NCBI GenBank assembly: GCA_000697335.1
Contig: JNEM01015944.1
Coordinates: 1-16,286, forward strand
Origin: Conidiobolus incongruus B7586
Taxonomy: Eukaryota; Entomophthoromycota; Entomophthoromycetes; Entomophthorales; Conidiobolaceae
Length of the DNA stretch: 16,286 nt
Direction of reading: 5' to 3'
Positions within the stretch are counted from its first letter, which is position 1. Each line of letters opens with the position of its first letter. Positions 9,710 through 16,286 of the stretch are shown here, piece by piece. The notes under the pieces are model-generated. The model searched no databases, had not been told where the DNA came from, and saw nothing but the letters and a program-made list of their open reading frames with translations. A program made the translations under genes and the position numbers.

Positions 9710-12049
9710 TTAGTGGTTGGGAGTGACTAAACAGTGTTCGCTAATAGGAAGTGGTAATTTTTCAAAGGTTTCGCAATCTTCAGAATGTAACTTGACATTT
9801 TGACAATCAATAGGTGAGCTGGGTTCATTAGTGTCCGAAGAATTAGTTGTTGTAGAAGATAACATGTAATGATCTGAAGGAATAGAATAACTAGAAGATG
9901 AGTTAATATGTTGTCCAGGAGCTTGTCTCTTGAGAGGATCTGTGAGGGACTTGAGAGAAGGATGAGTGAATAAGGTGTCTCTTTGCATTTGAACAAGAAC
10001 AGCAGGCTTATGAGGAAGTTGAATCAAGTCGACCTTGTTGTAGAGATTCTTAAAGAAGCATCTGTGGATCTTTTCGTTTCTAGCGTGAGGTTCGGCCATG
10101 ACATTCTTGGTCAAGGGGTGATCCAACATGAGATAGTGGCACATCGAAGGCATCCAGGCCAATATTCTTTCTTTGCCACGAAATTTTTCATTACCAATTA
10201 ACATATGGGAACCACGATCGTAGTTTTCAGCATTATAGTAGCCACCAATAAGGTTCTCTTTAGCCCAGTAGAATTCAAAATAAGCAAAAGGTTCACCATC
10301 AAACATGGCAATGACAGGAAAGGTATGGGGATCATCGAACAAGTTCAAGATATAGGCTTTATGGTATTCCATAGAACCACGCTCGTTCCAGAATTCGTTA
10401 ACTCTGTCAGAGTTCATCCATTGATGGAAGTCTTCAAGATCTTGATTAATATCGAACACCTTCATAGTGAGAGTTTCATCAAGCTCAGGGATATAACGGG
10501 AATAAATTAATTGACCAGGGGAAGGAGGTGAAGGGCGCTCCGGAATACCTGGAGCATTGGTATCTGGTAATTCGCCTTCGAAGGCTGGTGTATATTTGAG
10601 ATATCCACCAATAGCTTCAGTAGGATCGAAATGCTCCCAGCGATATCCTTTGGCGAGATCAACAGGGTTGATATAAGGACCATTAGTGTGCTGAGGAATA
10701 CTTAATTCAATAGTTTGGTTAATAACCTTGTCATTATGGGTCAATGAATCAACAACTTCAGGTCCTCTGACTGACAAAACAGAAAGGAGAGTGTCACTGA
10801 GACCGTGGGTGGGTTCGTTACAGCCTTGGAGGTAAACGCCCACCTTGAATTCAGGCTTAGTAGGAATACTGTAATCACGATTAATTCCGAAACTATCAAC
10901 TTCGCTATGGACAAAATAGGGAGAAATTTTAGATAGGAGTTGCTTGTGGAACTTACGAGCATAGCCAGTGGCCATGATAACAGCATCGAATTGAGCATTG
11001 ATACATGATTCAGGCTCGAAAACTGAAGATAGCTTCAAATTCATCTTATTATTGGAGCAAGAGATATCTTGTACACTGTGACCAAAATGGATACTAGCTC
11101 TAACTTCAGCCCCGGGAAGAGATTGCTGATACATCAAATGATAGATGGTTTCAATCAAGTCCTCGTTGACAACAGAGTAGTTAGTGCCCATTTCCTTCTG
11201 AAGATATTCTTGTTTTTGCTTAGGGGTCAACTTATAGAACTTGGAGGTGGATTCGGGATTGAAAATCTGGTTGACGAAAGGAGTTTCATCAGCAGGACGG
11301 AGAGCAGTATCTCTGCAGATCATACTGACTTGAGCTTTTGGATAGCGAGATAAAAGATCCATAAATAACTCAGCAGCACTCTGACCGGATCCGACAACAG
11401 CAATCTTGGTAGGTTCACTGGGATTGGGGACAAGTCGATCAATGTGATTCAAGTACTGAGATGAGTGAATAATAGGTATATTTTCCAAAGGCTGATTTTC
11501 TAAGCCGGGGAAAGATGGGATGTGAGCTTGACCACCAATAGCAACGACAATATTTCTGGCCCAGCGCTCGACTACAGTTCCATCGGACAAGTGGCTGGTA
11601 ATTTTCACGATTTTGATACCATCAGCATCAACAATGGGCTCAATGTTAGTTACTTGCTCGTTGTAGGAGCAAAGGTGAGAAAACTGATCAGCTACCCAAG
11701 ACATATAATGGTGATATTCAGCTCTGTAAGGCATGGAAGTGCCCAAGTTAGCAAAATCGATTAAGCGGTTGTGGCGATGGAGGTAGTTAAGAAAGGAGTA
11801 TTCACTGGTGGGATTACGAAGAGTGACCAAATCTTTAATAAAGCCGATTTGCATTCTAGTTCCAGGAACGAGCATACCATCATGCCAGTAAAACTTGGGC
11901 TGTTTTTCGATGAACTTCACCTTTAACTTGGTACGTCCTCCAATCTTGAGAGATGGATCTTTCTCGGAAAGAGCGATAGCAATACTTAGGCCAGCAGGAC
12001 CAAAACCTACACACACTAAATCTTGAATTTCTTTAAATTGAACAACCAT
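9710..12049 (-). CDS. Fused L-ornithine N5-monooxygenase / N5-hydroxyornithine acyltransferase (hydroxamate siderophore synthesis)
   Basis: The 779-residue cytosolic-looking protein joins two siderophore enzymes. Residues 1-428 are a SidA/PvdA/IucD-family flavin monooxygenase: FAD motif GFGPAGL (15-21), NADPH motif GSGQSAAE (220-227), ATGY (360-363) and the family's C-terminal block GLSDTLLSVLSVR (416-428). Lys72, Asn260 (in FVNQIFNPE) and Asn290 (in GTNYSVV) match ornithine-contacting positions of SidA/PvdA, so ornithine is favoured over lysine. Residues 429-514 are a linker containing PERPSPPSPG. Residues 515-693 are an IucB/SidF-type GNAT acyltransferase: FHQWMN (541-546), DGEPFAYFEFYWAKEN (584-599), YDRG (610-613), FRG (623-625), LPHK (678-681). 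Residues 694-779 are a Ser/Thr-rich tail of unknown role ending PNH, not a PTS1 signal. Inferred product: N5-acyl-N5-hydroxyornithine; the acyl group is unknown. I chose ATG at 12049 (A at -3, G at +4) because the in-frame codon at 12070 is TTG. There is no intron, and no co-oriented neighbour. Confidence 0.93.
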   Translation of the reverse strand: MVVQFKEIQDLVCVGFGPAGLSIAIALSEKDPSLKIGGRTKLKVKFIEKQPKFYWHDGMLVPGTRMQIGFIKDLVTLRNPTSEYSFLNYLHRHNRLIDFANLGTSMPYRAEYHHYMSWVADQFSHLCSYNEQVTNIEPIVDADGIKIVKITSHLSDGTVVERWARNIVVAIGGQAHIPSFPGLENQPLENIPIIHSSQYLNHIDRLVPNPSEPTKIAVVGSGQSAAELFMDLLSRYPKAQVSMICRDTALRPADETPFVNQIFNPESTSKFYKLTPKQKQEYLQKEMGTNYSVVNEDLIETIYHLMYQQSLPGAEVRASIHFGHSVQDISCSNNKMNLKLSSVFEPESCINAQFDAVIMATGYARKFHKQLLSKISPYFVHSEVDSFGINRDYSIPTKPEFKVGVYLQGCNEPTHGLSDTLLSVLSVRGPEVVDSLTHNDKVINQTIELSIPQHTNGPYINPVDLAKGYRWEHFDPTEAIGGYLKYTPAFEGELPDTNAPGIPERPSPPSPGQLIYSRYIPELDETLTMKVFDINQDLEDFHQWMNSDRVNEFWNERGSMEYHKAYILNLFDDPHTFPVIAMFDGEPFAYFEFYWAKENLIGGYYNAENYDRGSHMLIGNEKFRGKERILAWMPSMCHYLMLDHPLTKNVMAEPHARNEKIHRCFFKNLYNKVDLIQLPHKPAVLVQMQRDTLFTHPSLKSLTDPLKRQAPGQHINSSSSYSIPSDHYMLSSTTTNSSDTNEPSSPIDCQNVKLHSEDCETFEKLPLPISEHCLVTPNH

Positions 12050-12205
12050 AATGAAATAATCAAACAGCAATAGAAATCAACTTAATTGTGAAAATACAGT
12101 GTAAATAATTTAGTATTTGAAATAAATATGCGTCCAGTAAATTAGAATCACTATTATAAAATATTAGATTTAAGTGATTTCTAAGAAAATAGTGGTCTAT
12201 TATCA

Positions 12206-12214
12206 CCTTTTATA
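12206..12214 (-). promoter_or_regulatory. Candidate TATA box of the siderophore gene
   Basis: The minus strand reads TATAAAAGG about 157 bp upstream of the ATG, which would give a 5' leader of roughly 90-130 nt. It is the only canonical TATAAA-plus-GG match I see in this promoter. AT-rich DNA produces TATA-like strings easily, but the G-containing end makes this one less trivial. Confidence 0.5.
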
Positions 12215-12280
12215 TTTATCATGAATCACATAAAATCAACTTAATTGAATCAATCATTTAAATTTGTAATAATCCATTAT

Positions 12281-12310
12281 TTTTCATTCCCCCTTTCTCC
12301 CTCCATTTCT
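12281..12310. promoter_or_regulatory. C/T-rich (minus-strand G/A-rich) promoter tract
   Basis: This 30-bp pyrimidine tract holds a run of five C and further CCC and CTCC groups, in flanks that are almost pure A/T. It lies about 230-260 bp upstream of the ATG and 70 bp upstream of the candidate TATA box. It includes CCCCT (12290-12294), the stress-response-element core in yeasts. Function here is inferred only from position and composition. Confidence 0.35.
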
Positions 12311-12737
12311 TAAATGTAATTTGAAATAAACTTTCTTATTCAGGAAAATTTAACAAATCAAACTAAAATTAAGTGATTATGACAACACACTTAGTTAATT
12401 CATTCTAACGTCAATATTTCGATTACATTTTTCTTAGTTAATTTTACCAATCCGATTGTTTACATTATAATCTTGGTTCTAGGTAGCTTGAGATGTTTTG
12501 ATCCGATCTAGATTGTTATTAGCTCATTTATTTCTAACAATTTTACATATATTAAGCAAGTTTTTGCTAATAAATTAGATTCGATTCCTACTTAGTTTAA
12601 TTAATAATAGTCGAGTTTGTTAAGTGTTGATAAATTAATGATATAAAAGTTATTTGTGAACCTTTAACAATAAAGAGTAATCCTCCTTAATAATTAATGA
12701 TATAATATGGAGAAGAAAAATAAATTAAGAAGGTAAA

Positions 12738-12746
12738 ATCAGATAA
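12738..12746 (+). promoter_or_regulatory. Iron-type GATA site ATCAGATAA
   Basis: Exact match to ATCWGATAA, the consensus reported for fungal iron-responsive GATA repressors (Fep1, SreA, Urbs1, Sre1), 689 bp upstream of the siderophore ATG. It forms the left arm of a 14-bp inverted repeat with the next site. Confidence 0.6.
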
Positions 12747-12793
12747 AATTTTTAACCGAATGGAAAGATGTGGAATATCAAATTTTATCTGAT
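12738..12793. repeat. 14-bp perfect inverted repeat carrying two GATA sites
   Basis: Left arm ATCAGATAAAATTT (12738-12751) and right arm AAATTTTATCTGAT (12780-12793) are exact reverse complements separated by 28 bp. Each arm contains the core of an ATCWGATAA site. The shared AAATTT extension beyond the motif suggests either a duplicated operator or a paired binding arrangement. Confidence 0.75.
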
Positions 12794-12795
12794 AA
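12785..12795. promoter_or_regulatory. Palindromic iron-type GATA site TTATCTGATAA
   Basis: Contains ATCTGATAA at 12787-12795 and extends to the 11-bp palindrome TTATC-W-GATAA, so a GATAA faces outward on each strand. It is 738 bp upstream of the ATG and is the right arm of the inverted repeat. Confidence 0.6.
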
Positions 12796-12953
12796 AGCCA
12801 CTAATCTGTTTACATAATCCCTATACACATTAAATTATTGCTATTTTATTGACTTTATAATATCTCAATAATTTCAAGTTTTTTTTTTAAATTTTTTATT
12901 GATTAGTTAAATCAACTCCTCAACCAATCAAATTATCCATTTATATTTCTTTA

Positions 12954-12964
12954 GTATCAGATAC
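12954..12964. promoter_or_regulatory. Near-match palindromic GATA site GTATCAGATAC
   Basis: Perfect 11-bp palindrome holding ATCAGATAC, one base off the iron GATA consensus at its last position. It lies 13 bp from the next exact site, so the two could form a composite element. Confidence 0.4.
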
Positions 12965-12977
12965 TGATTAAAATTAA

Positions 12978-12988
12978 TTATCTGATAA
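12978..12988. promoter_or_regulatory. Palindromic iron-type GATA site TTATCTGATAA
   Basis: Exact ATCTGATAA at 12980-12988 within the full palindrome TTATCTGATAA, identical to the site at 12785. It is about 930 bp upstream of the siderophore ATG. Confidence 0.58.
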
Positions 12989-14166
12989 AAACTGCAAAAA
13001 ATAATTCCTTGATGTTTCACAAATTGTATAAAAGAAAAATGCTTAAATTATCTTGTGAAAATGCAACTATTTTTCAATAACTCTAACAAATATGTTTTAT
13101 GACTTAGAATTAATAAAAATCATAAATTTGAATGATTAATAGTCAAGTTTTACTAATAGAATAAATTATTTATTACCATTGCATTGTAGTTATTCCTATT
13201 CTTTACGAATCGTTAAGGATTAGATATATATACTTTAAATTTAATATATAAATAAATATCAAGATAAACCAAACTGACTGGTTAACTTGATATCAATCTA
13301 TATAAATATGAATTATAGAAAAATCGGGGAAGGGACAGATATCCAATAATAATTTTTCCAGAATATGCATTCATTAATTCATCCAATATTATCATTTATA
13401 GCATTATATATAATCAAATGGCAAGCTATCCGAGAGGAAGTATTCTATCAATAAAGAACAATTTAAGGCTTGGATCTCTGATATAGTATATGAAATCTTT
13501 AGAAGTTAATCGGAAAAGTTAAGAATATATAGAAGAAAATATCTCTTTAATGGAATGATGGTATTTATTAACTAGATTCACCGATAATTAATATCATTAA
13601 ATGAACATAACGTGGGAAGTACAATAATACCTTTAGTAGTGATATGTTAATTTACAATTTATCCAGGGCTTTCAACTCTACCAATATTATCAATAATTCC
13701 TAAAACATTTTCTTAATATAAATATTGTAACTACAATTTAGAGACCAAAAAAGTTCTAATTCAGAAATGTTTTATTTAAGAAGCAAAATATTTTGTCAAA
13801 TGCTATGAATGATCAAATAATATTGTTCAAAAGTTACTTGTTAAAGAATTTGAAATTTCTATTATTTTCATTCCTAATTTCTTGGACAAATAAAGGAGCA
13901 TTATAAGTTAATGTAGAGTTTACTTAAATTTACATTCTCACGTTATCATTTATAAATAGTAAATATATTCTAAACTAACATAAACTTTTACAGTGATTAT
14001 TTATTATATGTTTAGAAATATAAAGCATTGAAATTGTCTTGGGCAACACAATTAATATTGAATCATCTGGAAGAATTAATATGAATATATCAAGTACAAA
14101 TGTAATAAATATAATTAAATGAGAGATATTTTTCAATTATAATTCAACAAATCAAAACCTTAATTT

Positions 14167-14177
14167 TTATCAGATAA
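14167..14177. promoter_or_regulatory. Palindromic iron-type GATA site TTATCAGATAA
   Basis: Exact ATCAGATAA (14169-14177) inside a perfect 11-bp palindrome. It is the first of a second group of four sites within about 205 bp, 2.1 kb from the siderophore ATG and about 420 bp before the decayed plus-strand membrane gene. Confidence 0.5.
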
Positions 14178-14216
14178 AATTCTAAAATGGAATAATTCAT
14201 CCATTTATTTTGTTCC

Positions 14217-14225
14217 ATCAGATAA
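14217..14225 (+). promoter_or_regulatory. Iron-type GATA site ATCAGATAA
   Basis: Exact consensus match, 48 bp after the previous site in the distal cluster. Confidence 0.5.
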
Positions 14226-14251
14226 TATAATGGGAAAATTTTAATTTCTTT

Positions 14252-14262
14252 TTATCAGATAG
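14252..14262 (+). promoter_or_regulatory. Near-match GATA site TTATCAGATAG
   Basis: ATCAGATAG differs from the consensus only at the last base. It is part of the distal cluster, 27 bp after the site at 14217. Confidence 0.38.
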
Positions 14263-14362
14263 TCTAGATTTAGTAATAGCACACCATTAATTTTTACAAA
14301 TTTAATTTGATAATTGAAGATAAATTGATTAATTGGTTGAGAATTTCTGTTAGTAGTACAAA

Positions 14363-14371
14363 ATCAGATAA
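14363..14371 (+). promoter_or_regulatory. Iron-type GATA site ATCAGATAA
   Basis: Exact consensus match and the last of the distal cluster. It lies 218 bp before the ATG-like start of the decayed membrane-protein blocks. Confidence 0.5.
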
Positions 14372-14588
14372 CTTTTTATAACGATTATGTGCAAGTTGGT
14401 GTATGTTGTTTAATATTTTACTTGATCATTTAAAAATAAGTTTTGTAACAATTCTCTTTAACTAACACGAACTAAATGGTCTATTTAGTAAATACAATTT
14501 AAAATCCATAAAACCATTATTATAAATAAAAATTAAGCTTGGTAACAAAGTCATTTTTAACTGAATTGATTTACTTAATAATTTGCTT

Positions 14589-15325
14589 ATGAATTATATT
14601 TTATATCAATTAATAAAATTATCCATTTCATTTAATTACTCGGAGTGTATATATTTAATACAGTCTCTGCTTACTATAATTCATTTTAGTGATCATATTC
14701 AGTGTTGTGAGGGGTCGATCTAGATAGGGTTATTTATAATACCAACTCAAATTTTCATTTAATATACATCACTAGTATATGTCACATACCTACATATATA
14801 AAGATTTATTAGATGAATCTAGAATATACATTTATCTTCTTTCTAATTTTTTACCCTCGCTAATAAAATACTTAATCCACAACGTGATAAGAATATTTTG
14901 CGGATAATTTAACCTCAACCTGATACATATTGTATATATTTTATCATAACTAATCTATATTAAACTTTAAAGAAATTCACTTATGATTCAATCAAATGTC
15001 TCATATTTTATTAACAAGCATTTTTTAATAGAATCTATTTTTCTTATTTGTTTATTCTTTGCTAAATTCTCACTTCATAAAATTCTTTTAAAATATAGGA
15101 CGTTACAAATTGTCATCTGCGGAAATTAACGGATCATTATTTGATATAGTTCACTTTGAAAACGTGCGACAATTAAATGCAACAATGTTGGGAATTAGTA
15201 ATATATTACACTAATGTTTGGGGTGGTTTCCTGGACATATATTCGGGCTAAATTGTTATTGTATGGGTATAATTTTATCAAATATATATTCAATTAAACT
15301 CATATTTGGGATCTTTGTATATAGT
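14589..15325 (+). pseudogene. Coding-like hydrophobic blocks, probable decayed polytopic membrane protein
   Basis: Three plus-strand blocks look like protein. An open run starts at ATG 14589 and covers 44 codons (with IYLIQSLLTIIHFSDHIQCC), then, after TAG at 14721, continues as IGLFIIPTQIFI. A second run, 15092-15211, spans 40 codons and includes KLSSAEINGSLFDIVHFENV. A third, 15215-15325, spans 37 codons in the same frame after one TAA and includes CLGWFPGHIFGLNCYCMGII. The amino-acid mix (Trp, Cys, Gly, Pro alternating with hydrophobics) differs from random AT translation and suggests several membrane spans. I cannot name the family; a seven-helix receptor or a transporter are possibilities. 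Four GATA sites lie upstream at 14167-14371. It is clearly not intact. Confidence 0.3.
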
Positions 15326-15930
15326 TAGATATACGGATTGTTGAGATAGATGATTTCACTGATTTCAATATAATCATAATAAAATTATACTCTAATTTCT
15401 ATAATTTATTAAGTAAACGCTTTTCTATTTTAATTCTTAATTTCAATAATTCATCATGTTAATCTATGATATAATGGCATGTTATAAAGATTATAATCAA
15501 ATAACGACAATGCAATAAATATTTTAATTATTAGTTATATTAAATTGATTATTATATTTTAATTTTTAATATGCATACTTTTGACTAATAAACTTTTTGA
15601 TTAAACCTAATAATATTCCATACAAATACTTATTATGATATAAGATATTTAGATTATGAGAAAAATTGGTAAATATGTTATTAATATTAATGTTTCCTCT
15701 ATATAACAATGAGGTATTATTATTTTTTTAAGAATAACAAGTTCCTAGTAATGGTTATTTATTAAGACTTTTAAATTTATTATTTATTTCATGATTTTTT
15801 TTAATTATATAAAAATATATTTAATAAAGAATTAATTATATCAATATATTATAGATACTAGAATTGAAATTAATTATTATTAATCTTTAATATATAATAT
15901 ATAAAAATAAAATTAATATTCTTTTTAATA

Positions 15931-15948
15931 ATATATATATATATATAT
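15931..15948. repeat. (AT)9 microsatellite
   Basis: Uninterrupted alternating AT for 18 bp in the right-hand AT desert. Confidence 0.9.
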
Positions 15949-16151
15949 GTTAAAAAATCTAATAATTAAAAACTAATTTTTAATGAGAATAATATCTAAT
16001 ATCTTATAAAATAATGCAATCAATTCATATGAATTAGCTTTTATATTACCTTGAATTTGAAATAATGGGAAATTTTTTAATTTCTGATTTTTCAAACATA
16101 TTATTAGTTTGAAATAAATAAATATATACAAAGTTAATAGGAAATTATATA

Positions 16152-16157
<6 letters not shown>

Positions 16158-16183
<26 letters not shown>
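16158..16183. repeat. (AT)13 microsatellite
   Basis: Uninterrupted alternating AT for 26 bp, the longest simple repeat in the window and likely length-variable between isolates. Confidence 0.9.
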
Positions 16184-16286
16184 TAGTTTTTTTGATTAAA
16201 AAATTAACTTTTTAAAATTGGTTGTTTAATTTAATCATGCTTAAACCAAATAGTGATCATCAAAAGTTTTTTATTTTGGTATCAGT

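Larger units (their letters stand above)
12050..14588. promoter_or_regulatory. Upstream intergenic region with dense GATA sites
   Basis: About 2.5 kb separates the minus-strand siderophore gene from the plus-strand decayed membrane gene. It holds the candidate TATA box, the C/T tract, six exact and two near ATCWGATAA sites in two groups (12738-12988 and 14167-14371) and the 14-bp inverted repeat. A patch at 13320-13560 looks faintly coding in short pieces, but I cannot support a gene there. Confidence 0.55.
15329..16286. other. AT desert at the right end
   Basis: Very AT-rich sequence with two (AT)n tracts and no open frame of note. The first 40 bp may still belong to the decayed membrane gene. 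Nothing else is recognisable up to the window edge. Confidence 0.65.

Noticed and set aside
9983-11764. Several plus-strand open frames of 72-101 codons across the siderophore gene
   Set aside because: They lie antisense to a fully supported coding region and have no recognisable domains. They are shadows of its codon pattern.
12447-12928. CCAAT pentamers at 12447 and 12924 as partners of an iron regulator (CBC/HapX type)
   Set aside because: Two pentamers in this length are about what chance gives, and no bipartite partner motif is evident.
14703-14890. Possible solo LTR between GTTGTG (14705) and CACAAC (14879), with a TATATAAAG and an AATAAA inside
   Set aside because: The inverted ends are only six bases, I see no flanking target duplication, and part of the span reads as coding-like sequence joined to the block before it.
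16271-16286. TTTTGGTATCAGT at the window edge, resembling a retroelement tRNA primer site
   Set aside because: Only a partial match, cut off by the window end, with no LTR-like sequence before it.

Overview
The window looks like nuclear DNA from a fungus with very AT-rich intergenic regions. About 11 of every 16 kb is roughly 80% A+T and has no sustained open reading frame. The only intact protein-coding gene stands out as an island of roughly 40-50% G+C (hand-sampled lines). Long noncoding gaps, decaying host-type genes, a TATA box and a poly(A) signal rule out a bacterial contig. An early-diverging, AT-rich lineage such as the Entomophthorales is my best guess. That placement is inference from composition and gene content.

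Layout. 1-2500: AT desert. 2500-2940: a more GC-rich island with three stem-loops in a row and no ORF, possibly an old LTR-element end or a structured RNA. 3702-5515 (+): a decayed host gene for a type I membrane protein with kelch-like (beta-propeller) sequence, a C-terminal transmembrane segment and a cytoplasmic tail. 5516-9709: AT desert with a few GATA-type sites near its right end. 9710-12049 (-): the one intact gene. 12050-14588: its upstream region, rich in iron-type GATA sites. 14589-15325 (+): hydrophobic coding-like blocks, probably a decayed polytopic membrane protein. 15326-16286: AT desert with two (AT)n tracts.

The intact gene encodes a natural fusion of two consecutive hydroxamate-siderophore enzymes. 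The N-terminal half is a SidA/PvdA-type FAD/NADPH ornithine N5-monooxygenase. The C-terminal half is an IucB/SidF-type GNAT acyltransferase. One polypeptide could therefore convert L-ornithine to N5-acyl-N5-hydroxyornithine, the iron-binding unit of hydroxamate siderophores. No assembly enzyme (NRPS or IucA/IucC-type synthetase) and no transporter is present in the window.

Around this gene, the motif ATCWGATAA occurs nine times exactly, with about one occurrence expected by rough estimate. This is the published target of fungal iron-responsive GATA repressors (Fep1/SreA/Urbs1/Sre1). Six of the nine lie within 0.7-2.35 kb upstream of the start codon, several as perfect TTATCWGATAA palindromes and two embedded in a 14-bp inverted repeat. 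Gene function and motif cluster support each other: this looks like an iron-repressed, one-protein hydroxamate module.
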